A stretch of 64,000 nucleotides of DNA from Mycobacterium sp. Root265 (GCF_001428895.1 NZ_LMJA01000012.1:249313-313312), one strand, 5' to 3'. Numbered from the stretch's first letter, positions 20,231 through 31,322 are shown. The notes: generated by a model not told the origin, from the letters alone. Translations and numbers: made by a program.

Positions 20231-20851
20231 TCAGATCCGGCGCACCCGCGCCAGCCAGGCCGGCTCGTCGACCACCGTGCCGGCCGGCAACCCGAGCAGG
20301 TCGGCGTGCGCCTCCCCCACCACCCCCCGGTAGGTCGTCGTCTCCAGCGCCTCCAGGTCCCAGCCCTCGGCGAACGCCGACCGGATCGCCTGCTCGCTGA
20401 CCTGCGGACCGAAGCCGCGGCCCGCGTCGGACAGGGCCAGCAGGTGCAGGTATCCCCCGGGTCGGGTCCCGCGGCGCAGGCTCTCGACGTACCGCGCCCG
20501 GTCGGCGTCGTCGAAGATGTGGAACAGCGCGCTGTCCAGAATCGTCTCGTACGGCGTCGCAGCGTCAAGATCGAAAGCGTCGCCGACCTCGAAGTGCGCG
20601 TCCACCCCGCGGGCGGCCGCGGTCGCGCGGGCCTGCTGCACCGCGTGCGGCGCGAAGTCGACGCCGAGCACCTGATAGCCGAGCCGGGTCAACAGGATGC
20701 TGTGCTCCCCCAGGCCGCATCCGATGTCGAGGATCGGACTACGCAGCACACCCGTTCTCTCCAGCGCGACCACCGTAGGTTGCGGTTCACCGATCACCCA
20801 AGGCGCCGTGTGTGTTTCATAGGCGGTATCGAAACGTTCTTTCATGTCCAT
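20231..20851 (-). CDS. Class I SAM-dependent methyltransferase
   Basis: This 206-residue protein has a Rossmann-type SAM fold: motif I LDIGCGLGEHSILL at residues 41-54, an acidic VLGVDFAPHAV for ribose contact, motif FEVGDAFDL, and a post-motif LDSALFHIFDDADR. The N-terminal MKERFDTAYE and PWVIGEPQP resemble small tellurite-resistance/thiopurine-type or UbiE-like methyltransferases. The substrate cannot be read from the sequence. ATG 20851 is chosen because family similarity starts six residues later; a longer form reaches into the repeat upstream of the next gene. The gene is convergent with the preceding operon. Confidence 0.8.
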   Translation of the reverse strand: MDMKERFDTAYETHTAPWVIGEPQPTVVALERTGVLRSPILDIGCGLGEHSILLTRLGYQVLGVDFAPHAVQQARATAAARGVDAHFEVGDAFDLDAATPYETILDSALFHIFDDADRARYVESLRRGTRPGGYLHLLALSDAGRGFGPQVSEQAIRSAFAEGWDLEALETTTYRGVVGEAHADLLGLPAGTVVDEPAWLARVRRI

Positions 20852-20895
20852 CAGTGTCCGACCTGAACTCTGGTTGAGGTCAACCCCCGTCCTGG

Positions 20896-20916
20896 GCGAG
20901 CGAAGCGACGGGAAAC
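20896..20916 (+). repeat. 21-bp dispersed repeat, copy 1
   Basis: The segment containing GAGCGAAGCGACGGGAAAC differs at one base from 35097-35117 inside nuoM. Here it lies in the short gap upstream of the SnoaL-like gene, close to that gene's GAAGGAG ribosome site. Confidence 0.65.
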
Positions 20917-20931
20917 GATGAAGGAGAAGCA

Positions 20932-21303
20932 ATGACCCTCGACGTGGCGAACCGGTTGTTCGACGCCATCGAACGCGGCGACTACGCCGATATCGAAGCC
21001 CTGTGGGCCGATGACGTCGCGGTGTGGCACAGCGGCGACCCGGCCGACAACGACCGCGTCCTGGCCCTGAAGGTGATCCGCTGGTTCCTGCGGATCACCG
21101 CGACACGCCGGTACGAGATCCTCGATCGACAGTTCTTCGACGGCGGGTTCGTCCAGCAGCATGTGCTGCACGCCGACGCCACCCATGGTGCTTCCATCCA
21201 ATTGCGGGTATGCATCGTGATCAAGGTCGGAGCCGACGGCCGCATCACCCGGATCGATGAGTACTTCGACCCGGCCGATATGGCTCCGCTGCTGACGAAC
21301 TGA
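20932..21303 (+). CDS. SnoaL/NTF2-like protein
   Basis: This 123-residue protein has the NTF2-like cone fold pattern: an N-terminal helix with ANRLFDAIERGDYADIEALW, a DDVAVWHSG strand, a central FLRITATRRYEI helix/strand and C-terminal strands with VIKVGADGRITRIDEYFDP. These proteins are small enzymes (cyclases, isomerases, epoxide hydrolases) or ligand-binding domains; mycobacteria hold many of them in sterol and lipid gene sets. The ATG is preceded by GAAGGAG at good spacing. A YceI gene follows nine bases later, so the two are probably co-transcribed. No specific substrate can be assigned. Confidence 0.8.
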   Translation: MTLDVANRLFDAIERGDYADIEALWADDVAVWHSGDPADNDRVLALKVIRWFLRITATRRYEILDRQFFDGGFVQQHVLHADATHGASIQLRVCIVIKVGADGRITRIDEYFDPADMAPLLTN

Positions 21304-21312
21304 GGAGACACC

Positions 21313-21825
21313 ATGGACCCGCTGGACTGGATCGGTACCTGGCGGCTGGATCCCACCCGCACCGAGCTGGCCTTCCACAGCCCCACCTTCTGGGGTTTTG
21401 CGCACGTCAAAGGCGTGTTCACCGATATCGAAGGTTCGGCCGAGGCGGTGGCGGACAGCAATGTCACGGGCCGTCTGGCCATCGCCGCGGCCTCGGTGAA
21501 CACCGGTATCAGCCGCCGCGACAAGCACCTGCGGTCCGCGGACTTCTTCGATGTCGAGCGGTTTCCGCTCATCGAGGTGAACGTGGAATCCGCGGAGGTC
21601 ACCGGGGCTTCCTGGGTCACCCTGAGCATCGTGGTGCGGGTCAAGGGGCGCGAACAGGAACTCGACCTTCCCGTCCACGTCCGCGACGCCGCCGGCGGCG
21701 AGGTGCAACTGCAGACCACCACGACGCTCAATCGCCAGACTTTCGGGGTCGACGGCAACCTGCTCGGGATGATGGGCGACGCGGTCACCATCGAAGCCGC
21801 CGCGGTTTTCGTCAAGCAGTCGTAG
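21313..21825 (+). CDS. YceI-family lipocalin-like protein
   Basis: This 170-residue beta-barrel protein matches the YceI family: it opens with WRLDPTRTELAFHSPTFWGFAHVKGVF, continues with VNTGISRRDKHLRSADFFDVERFP, a highly conserved family region, and ends with a TFGVDGN strand. YceI proteins bind long isoprenoids or fatty amides within the barrel. There is no signal peptide, so unlike many Gram-negative homologues it should be cytoplasmic. GAGGAG lies upstream of the ATG. It follows the SnoaL-like gene closely and precedes the receiver-like gene by ten bases. Confidence 0.88.
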   Translation: MDPLDWIGTWRLDPTRTELAFHSPTFWGFAHVKGVFTDIEGSAEAVADSNVTGRLAIAAASVNTGISRRDKHLRSADFFDVERFPLIEVNVESAEVTGASWVTLSIVVRVKGREQELDLPVHVRDAAGGEVQLQTTTTLNRQTFGVDGNLLGMMGDAVTIEAAAVFVKQS

Positions 21826-21835
21826 CATCGGCCCT

Positions 21836-22234
21836 GTGGCCGACACCGACGCCCAGCTCCGGATCCTGGTCTACAGCTCCAACAACCGCACCCGCGATCA
21901 GGTGCGCTCGGCGCTCGGCCGGCGCATCCACCCCGATCTGCCCGAACTGAGCTATCTGGACGTCGCGACCGCTCCGGTCGTCGTCGAACAGGTCGCGGCG
22001 GGCGGGTTCGATCTGCTGATCCTCGACGGCGAAGCGGCCCCGGCCGGCGGGATGGGGCTGGCCAAACAGCTCAAGGACGAGATCGAGGTCTGCCCGCCGA
22101 TCCTGGTGCTCACAGGCAGGCCCGACGATGCCTGGCTGGCATCCTGGTCGCGCGCCGAAGCAGCCGTCTCACATCCGATCGACCCGATCCGCCTGGGTGA
22201 GGCCGTCGCGCATCTGCTGCGCAACCCTGTGTGA
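21836..22234 (+). CDS. Degenerate response-regulator receiver protein (Rv3143-like)
   Basis: This 132-residue stand-alone receiver domain, with no output domain, corresponds by position and pattern to Rv3143 of M. tuberculosis, which also lies just upstream of nuo. The phospho-acceptor-like Asp64 (FDLLILDGEA) and Thr93 (VLTGR) remain. The N-terminal acidic pair is replaced by Ser14-Ser15 (LVYSSNN) and the usual Lys before the cis-Pro is His113 (VSHPID). It may therefore act as a non-phosphorylated binding partner. The GTG start is chosen because it is the first before the alpha/beta fold. M. tuberculosis has a PPE gene between this gene and nuoA; none is present here. Confidence 0.8.
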   Translation: MADTDAQLRILVYSSNNRTRDQVRSALGRRIHPDLPELSYLDVATAPVVVEQVAAGGFDLLILDGEAAPAGGMGLAKQLKDEIEVCPPILVLTGRPDDAWLASWSRAEAAVSHPIDPIRLGEAVAHLLRNPV

Positions 22235-22274
22235 ATTTCCAGCACGAAATAGCCTGCGGCCGTTGGTTCTTCAC

Positions 22275-22294
22275 CGCCCTCTCCGATGAGGGCG
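22275..22294 (+). terminator. GC hairpin between the receiver gene and nuoA
   Basis: CGCCCTC (22275-22281) and GAGGGCG (22288-22294) form a perfect 7-bp stem with a six-base loop, about 40 bp after the receiver-gene stop. It lacks a T-run. It could end the upstream transcript before the nuo promoter. Confidence 0.4.
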
Positions 22295-22360
22295 GGCAGC
22301 CGAGCTATTGGACTCGATACTAACGAAAATGCGCCGCCTCAACCGTTAACGCGACTAAGC

Positions 22361-22376
22361 TGTGTTCTAGCTCACA
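22361..22376 (+). promoter_or_regulatory. CRP-type site upstream of nuoA
   Basis: TGTGT-TCTAGC-TCACA matches the CRP/GlxR consensus TGTGA-N6-TCACA at nine of ten arm positions. It lies 42 bp upstream of the nuoA start. Mycobacterial CRP proteins bind this consensus and control several respiratory and energy genes, so direct control of nuo is plausible. Whether it activates or represses depends on the promoter position, which I cannot fix. Confidence 0.5.
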
Positions 22377-22418
22377 TCGACAGTCCAACGAGAGAGCGGC
22401 ACAAAGGTTGACACAGGC

Positions 22419-22793
22419 ATGAACGTCTACACACCCATCCTGGTGCTCGGGGCGATCGCTGCCGTGTTCGCGATCGGCTCGGTGGGCATTGCCACCTTCA
22501 TCGGACCGCGCCGCTACAACCGGGCGAAACTCGAAGCCTACGAATGCGGGATCGAACCGCTGCTGCCCGCCGAGGACGCCAAGCTCGCCACCGGCCAGCG
22601 CTTCCCGGTCAAGTACTACCTGACCGCAATGCTGTTCATCATCTTCGATATCGAGATCGTGTTCCTCTACCCGTGGGCGGTGTCCTTCGACTCGCTGGGC
22701 CTGTTCGCGGTGGTCGAGATGCTGCTGTTCATGCTGACCGTCTTCGTGGCCTACACCTACGTCTGGCGCCGAGGAGGCCTGTCATGGGACTAG
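22419..22793 (+). CDS. nuoA: NADH-quinone oxidoreductase subunit A
   Basis: This 124-residue membrane subunit of complex I has three predicted transmembrane helices (about 5-28, 66-88 and 93-115). The conserved loop [11 protein letters not shown] contains the Cys that lies in the Q-site loop, and the second helix region reads [15 protein letters not shown]. It starts the nuoA-N operon; the ATG is preceded by a weak AAAGGT. The end overlaps nuoB by ten bases. The CRP-like site and likely promoter lie in the 184-bp gap upstream. Confidence 0.97.
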   Translation: MNVYTPILVLGAIAAVFAIGSVGIATFIGPRRYNRAKLEAYECGIEPLLPAEDAKLATGQRFPVKYYLTAMLFIIFDIEIVFLYPWAVSFDSLGLFAVVEMLLFMLTVFVAYTYVWRRGGLSWD

Positions 22794-23341
22794 AGGAACA
22801 ACTGCCCGGCGGCATTCTGCTGTCCACCGTGGAGAAGGTCGCGGGCTATGTCCGGAAGGGCTCGCTGTGGCCCGCCACCTTCGGGCTGGCGTGCTGCGCC
22901 ATCGAGATGATGGCGACGGCGGGTCCGCGCTTCGACATCTCCCGGTTCGGCATGGAACGGTTCTCCGCCACCCCGCGGCAGGCCGACCTGATGATCGTCG
23001 CCGGCCGGGTCAGCCAGAAGATGGCTCCGGTGCTGCGCCAGGTCTATGACCAGATGGCGGAACCGAAATGGGTACTGGCCATGGGGGTCTGCGCATCCTC
23101 GGGCGGCATGTTCAACAACTACGCGGTGGTGCAGGGTGTCGACCACGTGGTACCGGTGGACATCTATCTGCCCGGTTGCCCGCCGCGACCCGAGATGCTG
23201 CTGAACGCAATCCTCAAGCTGCACGCCAAGATTGCCGAAATGCCGCTCGGCGTCAACCGCGCCGAGGCGGTGGCCGCCGCCGAACAGGCCGCGCTGGCGT
23301 CGCCGACCACCCTCGAACTGACCGGATTGTTGCGTTCATGA
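22784..23341 (+). CDS. nuoB: NADH-quinone oxidoreductase subunit B
   Basis: This 185-residue peripheral-arm subunit carries the terminal N2 [4Fe-4S] cluster. All four ligands are present: adjacent Cys37-Cys38 in [10 protein letters not shown], Cys103 in GVCASSGG and Cys132 in [10 protein letters not shown]. The ATG at 22784 lies inside nuoA behind GAGGAGG, giving translational coupling. Longer frames that begin inside nuoA are out of register with the family. The C-terminal tail after residue 150 is variable. Its TGA overlaps an ATG (ATGA at 23338) that opens a 22-codon frame leading to nuoC. Confidence 0.97.
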   Translation: MGLEEQLPGGILLSTVEKVAGYVRKGSLWPATFGLACCAIEMMATAGPRFDISRFGMERFSATPRQADLMIVAGRVSQKMAPVLRQVYDQMAEPKWVLAMGVCASSGGMFNNYAVVQGVDHVVPVDIYLPGCPPRPEMLLNAILKLHAKIAEMPLGVNRAEAVAAAEQAALASPTTLELTGLLRS

Positions 23342-23406
23342 GCGACGCTTGCGGAGCGAATCGACAGACACCATGCGAGACCCGAGCCTGCGAGGGGATC
23401 GCATGA
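23338..23406 (+). other. 22-codon bridging frame between nuoB and nuoC
   Basis: A frame starts at the ATG that overlaps the nuoB stop (ATGA) and ends at the TGA that overlaps the nuoC ATG (ATGA). It encodes a 22-residue, Cys-rich peptide beginning MSDACG and ending CEGIA. The DNA contains CGCTTGCGGAGCGAA, which resembles the dispersed repeats elsewhere in the window. I see no peptide homology. It may only keep ribosomes moving across an inserted spacer rather than encode a functional product. Confidence 0.3.
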
Positions 23407-24065
23407 CGGATCGAGAAGTCATCGGCACCCGCCGCGGCATGTTCGGTGTCACCGGCAGCGGGGACACCTCGGGTTACGGCCGGCTCGTCCGCGAGGTCTC
23501 GCTGCCGGGCAGTTCACCGCGGCCCTACGGCGGCTACTTCGACGAGGTGGTGGATGCGCTGATCGCCGGGCTGGGAACCGACCGGTTCAGCGCCGCTGTC
23601 GAACGTGTGGTGGTGTTCCGCGACGAACTCACCCTCGAGGTCCGCCGTGAGCACCTGCCGCTGGTGGCCCAGTCGCTGCGCGACGATCCCGCGCTGAGAT
23701 TCGAGCTCTGTCTGGGTGTTTCGGGTGTGCACTATCCGCAGGAGCAGGACCGCGAGTTGCACGCGGTGTACCCGCTCATGTCGATCACGCACAACCGTAG
23801 GCTTCGGGTGGAGGTCGCCGCCCCCGATACCGATCCGCACATCCCGTCGCTGTTCCCGGTGTATCCGACCACCGACTGGCACGAGCGCGAGACCTACGAC
23901 TTCTTCGGGATCATCTTCGACGGGCACCCGTCGCTGACCCGCATCGAGATGCCCGACGACTGGGTGGGGCATCCGCAACGCAAGGACTACCCGTTGGGCG
24001 GCATCCCCGTGGAGTACCACGGGGCGCAGATACCGCCGCCCGACGAGCGGAGGTCATACAACTGA
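23403..24065 (+). CDS. nuoC: NADH-quinone oxidoreductase subunit C
   Basis: This 220-residue peripheral subunit (30-kDa type) helps form the quinone-site module with NuoD. Conserved features are [21 protein letters not shown], the central [13 protein letters not shown] and the signature [17 protein letters not shown] with [21 protein letters not shown] 23403 is preferred over an ATG 54 bases upstream because GAGGGG lies seven bases before it and it overlaps the stop of the bridging frame. M. tuberculosis NuoC has a somewhat longer N-terminus. The stop overlaps nuoD by one base. Confidence 0.95.
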   Translation: MTDREVIGTRRGMFGVTGSGDTSGYGRLVREVSLPGSSPRPYGGYFDEVVDALIAGLGTDRFSAAVERVVVFRDELTLEVRREHLPLVAQSLRDDPALRFELCLGVSGVHYPQEQDRELHAVYPLMSITHNRRLRVEVAAPDTDPHIPSLFPVYPTTDWHERETYDFFGIIFDGHPSLTRIEMPDDWVGHPQRKDYPLGGIPVEYHGAQIPPPDERRSYN

Positions 24066-25393
24066 TGTCAGGCCGTAGCACGCCTTCCACCACCCCACCC
24101 GCAAGCGAACCACCCGTCGTCATGGTCGGCGGTCAGGACTGGGATGCGGTGGTGGCCGCCGCGCGCGAACACGCCGGTGAACGCATCGTCGTCAACATGG
24201 GCCCGCAGCACCCGTCCACGCACGGCGTGCTGCGGCTGATCCTGGAGATCGAAGGCGAGACCATCACCGAGGCCCGGTGCGGAATCGGCTATCTGCACAC
24301 CGGGATCGAGAAGAATCTCGAGTACCGCAACTGGACTCAGGGCGTTACCTTCGTGACCCGGATGGACTACCTGTCCCCGTTCTTCAACGAGACCGCCTAC
24401 TGCCTCGGCGTGGAAAAGCTGCTCGGCGTCACCGACGACATCCCCGAACGCGCCGGCATCATCCGGGTGATGCTGATGGAGCTCAACCGGATCTCCAGCC
24501 ACCTGGTCGCACTGGCCACCGGCGGTATGGAACTGGGCGCAATGTCGGCCATGTTCTTCGGGTTCCGCGAGCGCGAGGCCATCCTCAGCATGTTCGAGAC
24601 CATCACCGGTCTGCGGATGAACCACGCCTTCATCCGGCCCGGCGGGCTGGCGGCAGATCTGCCCGACGAGGCCCTGCCCCAGTTGCGCGAACTGCTCCAG
24701 ACGCTGCCGGAGGGTCTGCGCGACCTGGAAAAGCTGCTGCGGGAGAACTACATCTGGAAGGCCCGCACCCAGGGCATCGGGTACCTGGATCTGACCGGGT
24801 GCATGGCGCTGGGCATCACCGGACCGGTACTGCGTTCCACGGGGCTGCCGCACGACCTGCGCCGCGCCCAACCGTACTGCGGGTATGAGACCTACGACTT
24901 CGAGGTGTGCACCGACGACGGCTGTGATGCTTACGGGCGCTATCTGATTCGCGTCGACGAGATGAAGGAGTCGCTGAAGATCGTCGAACAGTGCGTCGCC
25001 CGGTTGAAGCCCGGTCCGGTGATGCTGACCGACAAGAAGCTGGCCTGGCCGGCCGATCTCAAGATCGGCCCGGACGGTCTGGGCAACTCCCCCGAGCACA
25101 TCGCGAAGATCATGGGATCCTCGATGGAGGCCCTCATCCATCACTTCAAGCTGGTCACCGAGGGCATCCGGGTGCCGGCCGGGCAGGTATACGTCGCCGT
25201 CGAGTCACCGCGCGGCGAACTCGGCGTGCACATGGTCAGCGACGGCGGCACCCGCCCGTACCGCGTGCACTATCGCGATCCGTCATTCACCAATCTGCAG
25301 GCGGTGGCCGCCATGTGTGAGGGCGGCATGGTCGCCGACGCGATCTCCGCGGTGGCATCGATCGATCCGGTGATGGGAGGGGTGGACAGGTGA
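24065..25393 (+). CDS. nuoD: NADH-quinone oxidoreductase subunit D
   Basis: This 442-residue 49-kDa-type subunit lines the quinone cavity next to NuoB. Conserved parts include [15 protein letters not shown] (with the quinone-contact His) near residue 40, [24 protein letters not shown], the RPGG segment and, at the C-terminus, [15 protein letters not shown] and ESPRGELG. The first 35 residues are a mycobacterial-type extension, poor in structure ([13 protein letters not shown]). The ATG overlaps the nuoC TGA by one base (TGATG). Confidence 0.97.
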   Translation: MSGRSTPSTTPPASEPPVVMVGGQDWDAVVAAAREHAGERIVVNMGPQHPSTHGVLRLILEIEGETITEARCGIGYLHTGIEKNLEYRNWTQGVTFVTRMDYLSPFFNETAYCLGVEKLLGVTDDIPERAGIIRVMLMELNRISSHLVALATGGMELGAMSAMFFGFREREAILSMFETITGLRMNHAFIRPGGLAADLPDEALPQLRELLQTLPEGLRDLEKLLRENYIWKARTQGIGYLDLTGCMALGITGPVLRSTGLPHDLRRAQPYCGYETYDFEVCTDDGCDAYGRYLIRVDEMKESLKIVEQCVARLKPGPVMLTDKKLAWPADLKIGPDGLGNSPEHIAKIMGSSMEALIHHFKLVTEGIRVPAGQVYVAVESPRGELGVHMVSDGGTRPYRVHYRDPSFTNLQAVAAMCEGGMVADAISAVASIDPVMGGVDR

Positions 25394-26231
25394 CTCTGGT
25401 CGAACTGCAGCTGGGGCAACGCCCGGACGAATCCGGGCCCCCGATCAGCGCGGGGCCGCAACGCTATTCGGACGAGGTGACCGAACGTCTCTCCGACGAC
25501 GCCCGCCGGATCATCGCGCGCTATCCGGTCGCCCGGTCGGCACTGCTGCCGCTGCTGCACCTGGTGCAGGCCCAGGACGGCTACCTGACGCCGGCCGGAA
25601 TCGGTTTCTGCGCTGCACAACTCGGCCTCACCCCCGCCGAGGTCACCGCCGTCGCCACGTTCTACTCGATGTACCGACGCACCCCCACCGGTGACTACCT
25701 CGTCGGGGTCTGCACCAACACGTTGTGCGCGGTCATGGGCGGCGACGCCATCCTGGAGGTGCTGCAGGATCACCTCGGCATCCACGCCGGGCAGAGCACC
25801 GCGGACGGTTCGGTCACGCTGGAACACATCGAATGCAACGCCGCGTGCGATTACGCCCCGGTGGTGATGGTCAACTGGGAGTTCTTCGACAACCAGACCC
25901 CGTCGTCGGCGCGCGATCTCGTCGATGATCTCCGGTCCGGCGCACCGGTCACGCCGACGCGCGGCGCGCCGATGTGCACCTTCAAGCAGACGGCCCGCAT
26001 CCTCGCCGGCTTTCCCGATCAACGACCCGGCGCGAATGACGCGCAACCCGGCGATGCCACGCTCGCGGGCCTGGCGGTCGCCCACGAGCGGGGCATGGCC
26101 GCTCCCGCGACCGGAGTAAACGGCTCCACGGCAAGCGGTCCCGATGACGAGCGGATCGCCGAGGAAACGGCGCGCAACGAACCGGCTCCCGCGCCGTCGG
26201 CCGACCTGCCGCCGAAGAACGGGGACCGACC

Positions 26232-26235
<4 letters not shown>
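25390..26235 (+). CDS. nuoE: NADH-quinone oxidoreductase subunit E
   Basis: This 281-residue subunit holds the N1a [2Fe-2S] cluster of the NADH-oxidising module. The thioredoxin-like domain has all four ligands: Cys108 and Cys113 (CTNTLC) and Cys149 and Cys153 (ECNAAC). The first 155 residues follow the family. The part after about residue 200 is a low-complexity, Pro/Ala/Asp-rich tail of about 80 residues, longer than in enteric NuoE, as seen in mycobacterial forms. The GTG start overlaps the nuoD stop by four bases and the end overlaps nuoF by four bases. Confidence 0.96.
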
Positions 26236-27524
<1,289 letters not shown>

Positions 27525-27641
27525 GGGTCACTATGTTCCGGCGAGCAGACACAAAAGGCACCAAATCGGGCCTAGTTCGGGGCCATTTGTTGGGGGCACC
27601 TCCCGCTTGCGGGGGACTGCTCGCGCGAGAAACGGGGGTAC
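27525..27641 (+). mobile_element. 117-bp insert with 8-bp flanking direct repeats (MITE-like candidate)
   Basis: GCGCATGA occurs at 27517-27524 and again at 27642-27649, flanking a 117-bp segment like a target-site duplication. Inside are an 8-bp inverted repeat (GCGAGCAG 27541-27548, CTGCTCGC 27617-27624), a CAAAT/ATTTG stem around 27572-27589, and the 26-bp hairpin repeat shared with 14853-14878. There is no room for a transposase. The other nuo junctions, apart from B/C and perhaps G/H, overlap by 1-17 bases, which supports this being extra DNA. Confidence 0.5.
27591..27616 (+). repeat. 26-bp GC-hairpin repeat, copy 2
   Basis: Identical over 26 bases to 14853-14878, with a CCCGC-TT-GCGGG stem. 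It lies within the 117-bp insert between nuoF and nuoG. Confidence 0.75.
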
Positions 27642-27645
27642 GCGC

Positions 27646-30027
27646 ATGACGATCGCCGATCCGGCCAAGGAGACCACCCCCGTCGAGATGGTGGAGTTGT
27701 CCATCGACGGGCACCAGGTCAGCGTGCCGAAAGGCACCCTGCTGATCCGCGCGGCCGAACTGATGGGCATCCAGATCCCCCGGTTCTGCGACCACCCGCT
27801 GCTCGACCCGGTCGGCGCCTGCCGACAGTGCCTCGTCGAGGTCGAGGGGCAACGCAAGCCGCTGGCGTCGTGCACCGCCGCGGTCACCCCGGACATGGTG
27901 GTGCGCACCCAGCTGACCTCCGAGATCGCCGACAAGGCCCAGCACGGTGTGATGGAACTTCTGTTGATCAACCATCCCCTGGACTGCCCGGTCTGCGACA
28001 AGGGCGGCGAATGCCCGCTGCAGAACCAGGCGATGTCCAACGGCCGCAGCGACTCCCGCTTCACCGACGTCAAGCGCACCTTCCCCAAGCCGATCAACCT
28101 GTCCGCCCAGGTGCTGCTCGACCGCGAACGCTGCGTGCTGTGCGCGCGGTGCACCCGGTTCTCCAACCAGATCGCCGGCGACCCGTTCATCGAACTGCTG
28201 GAACGTGGCGCGCTGCAACAGGTCGGCATCGCCTCCGGGGAGGCGTTCGACTCCTACTTCTCCGGCAACACCGTGCAGATCTGCCCGGTCGGTGCCCTCA
28301 CCGGGACCGCCTACCGCTTCCGGGCGCGGCCCTTCGACCTGGTGTCCTCACCGAGTGTGTGCGAACACTGCGCGTCGGGCTGCGCGCAACGCACCGACCA
28401 CCGCCGCGGAAAGGTGTTGCGGCGACTGGCCGGAGACGACCCCGAGGTCAACGAGGAATGGAACTGCGACAAGGGCCGCTGGGCCTTCACCTATGGCCGC
28501 CGAGGTGACCGCATCACGACTCCCCTGGTCCGCGACCCCGATGGCAGCCAGCGACCGGCGTCCTGGTCGGAGGCGGTGGCGATCGCGGTACGCGGCCTGA
28601 CCGCCGCGGCCGGACGGGCCGGTGTCCTGGTCGGCGGCCGCGCCACCATGGAGGACGCCTACGGTTACGCCAAGTTCGCGCGGATCATGCTGCACACCAA
28701 CGACATCGACTTCCGCAGCAGGGCCCATTCGGCGGAGGAGGCCCAGTTCCTGGCACACGCCGTCGCCGGATTGCCGCACTCGGTCAGCTACGCCGACATC
28801 GAGTCCGCGCCCGCCGTGCTGCTGGCCGGTTTCGAACCCGAAGAGGAATCACCGATCGTTTTCCTGCGGCTGCGCAAGGCCTTCCGCAAACGCGGTCTGC
28901 CGGTGCTGTCGGTGGGTCCGTTCGCGACCCGGGGGCTGGACAAGATGGGCGGCCGGCACATTCCGGCCGCGCCGGGCGGTGAGGCCGCCGCGCTGGACGG
29001 CCTGAAGGACGACCTGCCGCCCGACGCGCTCATCCTCGTCGGTGAACGCCTGGCCGGCTCCCCCGGTGCCTTCTCCGCGGCGATCCGGCTGGCCGCGGCG
29101 ACGGGAGCCAGACTGGGCTGGATACCGCGCCGGGCCGGTGAGCGCGGCGCGTTGGAAGCCGGTGCCGCACCGCATCTGCTGCCCGGCGGCCGCCCCGTCG
29201 AGGATGCCGCTGCCCGCGGTGAGGTGGCGCGCGCCTGGAACGTGGAAGAACTGCCCGCCCGGCCCGGCCGCGACGCCGGCGCGATCCTGGCCGCGGCCGC
29301 CGCCGGCGATATCCAGGCACTGCTCGTCGGTGGCGTCGAGGTCGACGATCTGCCCGACCCCGAAGCGGCCGTTGCCGCGCTGGAGGCAGCACCGTTCGTC
29401 GTCAGCCTGGAGTTACGGCACAGCGCCGTCACCGAGCGCGCCGACGTGGTGTTCCCGGTCGCGCCGGTCGCCGAGAAGGCGGGCACCTTTGTGAACTGGG
29501 AGGGCCGCCATCGTCCGTTCGGCGCCGCGCTGCCGCCGGTCGCCACCGCCGATATGCGGGTGCTGGCCGCCCTGGCCGATGAGGTCGGGGTGGATCTGCG
29601 GCTGACCGACGCGGCCACCGTGCGCGCCGATATCGAACGGCTCGGCAGCTGGCAGGGCCCGCGCCCCGCCGCGCCGACCGTGCCGACCGTGCCGGCGGCC
29701 GAGCCGCCGCAAGCCGGGCCCGGTGAGGCCGTGCTGACCGGCTGGCGGATGCTGCTCGACGACGGACGACTGCAGGACGGGGAACCGCACCTGGCCGGCA
29801 CCGCGCGTCCCGCGGTGGTCCGGCTGTCCGAGGCGACGGTCTCCGAGATCGGTTGCGCCGACGGTGCTGCGGTGCGCGTCAGCACCGACCGCGGTGAGCT
29901 GAGCCTGCCGGTGGCGGTGACCGAGATGCCCGACCGGGTGGTGTGGGTGCCGCTGAATTCCGCCGGGTCGGTGTACCGGATCCTGGGCGCAACGAGCGGC
30001 GACACGGTCCGGATCGAGCCGGTATGA
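27646..30027 (+). CDS. nuoG: NADH-quinone oxidoreductase subunit G
   Basis: This 793-residue iron-sulfur subunit relays electrons from NuoEF. N1b [2Fe-2S] ligands are Cys48, Cys59, Cys62 and Cys76. N5 is His110, Cys114, Cys117 and Cys123 ([10 protein letters not shown]). N4 begins CVLCARC (163-169) with a late Cys in ICPVG. The motif CEHCASGC, with a Cys further on, indicates the extra N7 cluster found in some bacteria. A molybdopterin-oxidoreductase-like domain fills the C-terminal two thirds, with an Ala/Pro-rich linker near residue 680. The ATG at 27646 is chosen because similarity starts there; earlier in-frame DNA is inside nuoF. Confidence 0.97.
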   Translation: MTIADPAKETTPVEMVELSIDGHQVSVPKGTLLIRAAELMGIQIPRFCDHPLLDPVGACRQCLVEVEGQRKPLASCTAAVTPDMVVRTQLTSEIADKAQHGVMELLLINHPLDCPVCDKGGECPLQNQAMSNGRSDSRFTDVKRTFPKPINLSAQVLLDRERCVLCARCTRFSNQIAGDPFIELLERGALQQVGIASGEAFDSYFSGNTVQICPVGALTGTAYRFRARPFDLVSSPSVCEHCASGCAQRTDHRRGKVLRRLAGDDPEVNEEWNCDKGRWAFTYGRRGDRITTPLVRDPDGSQRPASWSEAVAIAVRGLTAAAGRAGVLVGGRATMEDAYGYAKFARIMLHTNDIDFRSRAHSAEEAQFLAHAVAGLPHSVSYADIESAPAVLLAGFEPEEESPIVFLRLRKAFRKRGLPVLSVGPFATRGLDKMGGRHIPAAPGGEAAALDGLKDDLPPDALILVGERLAGSPGAFSAAIRLAAATGARLGWIPRRAGERGALEAGAAPHLLPGGRPVEDAAARGEVARAWNVEELPARPGRDAGAILAAAAAGDIQALLVGGVEVDDLPDPEAAVAALEAAPFVVSLELRHSAVTERADVVFPVAPVAEKAGTFVNWEGRHRPFGAALPPVATADMRVLAALADEVGVDLRLTDAATVRADIERLGSWQGPRPAAPTVPTVPAAEPPQAGPGEAVLTGWRMLLDDGRLQDGEPHLAGTARPAVVRLSEATVSEIGCADGAAVRVSTDRGELSLPVAVTEMPDRVVWVPLNSAGSVYRILGATSGDTVRIEPV

Positions 30028-30056
30028 CGCAGGCGAGAAGCGAAGCGGGATCGCCC

Positions 30057-31322
30057 ATGAACATGCCGGATCTCAGCTCATTCGGCCACGACCCGTGGTG
30101 GCTGATGCTCGTCAAGTGTCTGCTGATCTTCGTGTTCCTGCTGCTCACCGTGCTGGTGGCCATCCTCGCCGAACGAAAGATCCTGGGCCGCATGCAGATG
30201 CGGTTCGGCCCCAACCGGGTCGGCCCGTTCGGGTTGTTGCAGAGCCTGGCCGACGGCGTCAAACTCGCGCTCAAAGAGGGCCTCATCCCGACCGGTGTCG
30301 ACAAACCGATCTATCTGATGGCGCCGGTGATCGCCGTCATCCCGGCGATCATGGCGTTCGCCGTCATCCCGATGGGCGGGCTGGTGTCGGTCTTCGGCCA
30401 CACCACCGCACTGCAACTCACCGACCTGCCGGTCGCCGTGCTCTACGTGCTGGCGGTCACCTCGGTCGGGGTGTACGGAATCGTGTTGGCGGGGTGGGCA
30501 TCCGGATCGACCTACCCACTGCTGGGCGGTCTGCGCTCCAGCGCCCAGGTGGTCTCCTACGAGATCGCGATGGCGCTGTCCTTCGTCGCCGTGTTCCTCT
30601 ACGCCGGCACCATGTCCACCTCCGGCATCGTCGCCGCCCAGCACAGCACCTGGTTCGTGTTCCTGCTGCTGCCCTCGTTCCTGGTGTACGTGACCTCCAT
30701 GGTCGGCGAAACCAACCGGGCACCGTTCGACCTGCCGGAGGCCGAGGGCGAACTCGTCGGCGGATTCCACACCGAATACTCCTCGCTGAAGTTCGCGATG
30801 TTCATGCTCGCCGAGTACGTCAACATGACGACGGTGTCGGCCCTGGCCACCACGATGTTCCTCGGCGGCTGGCAGGCCCCGTTCCCGTTCAACATGATCG
30901 ACGGCGCCAACTCGGGATGGTGGCCGCTGCTGTGGTTCGTCGGGAAGGTGTGGGCCTTCCTCTTCCTGTTCATGTGGCTGCGCGCCACCCTGCCCCGGCT
31001 GCGCTACGACCAGTTCATGGCGCTGGGCTGGAAGCTGCTCATCCCGGTGTCGCTCGGCTGGATCGTCGTCGTCGCCATCACCCGGACGCTGCGCGGGCAG
31101 GGCTCGCCGATCTGGGTGGCCATGGTGATCAGTCTCGGCGCCGTGGTCGCGGTGGTGCTGATCCTGATGATCCGCCGTTCGTTGCGACGCAACGCCATCC
31201 CGACCTTCAGCCTGCCCACGGATCCGGGCGCGGTCAGCGTCTACCCGATCCCGCCGATACCGAATATTCCGCGTCCGCTGCGCGAGGAACCGAAGGAGCA
31301 TCAAGATGTCCAAAACCGGTGA
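30057..31322 (+). CDS. nuoH: NADH-quinone oxidoreductase subunit H
   Basis: This 421-residue membrane subunit links the Q site to the proton channels, with eight or nine predicted helices. Conserved parts are [32 protein letters not shown], the acidic [20 protein letters not shown] loop and AEYVNMTT. The C-terminal 50 residues are a cytoplasmic Pro-rich tail. An ATG at 30024 overlaps the nuoG stop (ATGA) and is in frame, adding 11 residues. I prefer 30057 because the resulting N-terminus (about eight residues before FGHD) fits mycobacterial NuoH. The DNA between the two ATGs contains GAAGCGAAGCGGGA, another repeat-like string. Confidence 0.95.
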   Translation: MNMPDLSSFGHDPWWLMLVKCLLIFVFLLLTVLVAILAERKILGRMQMRFGPNRVGPFGLLQSLADGVKLALKEGLIPTGVDKPIYLMAPVIAVIPAIMAFAVIPMGGLVSVFGHTTALQLTDLPVAVLYVLAVTSVGVYGIVLAGWASGSTYPLLGGLRSSAQVVSYEIAMALSFVAVFLYAGTMSTSGIVAAQHSTWFVFLLLPSFLVYVTSMVGETNRAPFDLPEAEGELVGGFHTEYSSLKFAMFMLAEYVNMTTVSALATTMFLGGWQAPFPFNMIDGANSGWWPLLWFVGKVWAFLFLFMWLRATLPRLRYDQFMALGWKLLIPVSLGWIVVVAITRTLRGQGSPIWVAMVISLGAVVAVVLILMIRRSLRRNAIPTFSLPTDPGAVSVYPIPPIPNIPRPLREEPKEHQDVQNR

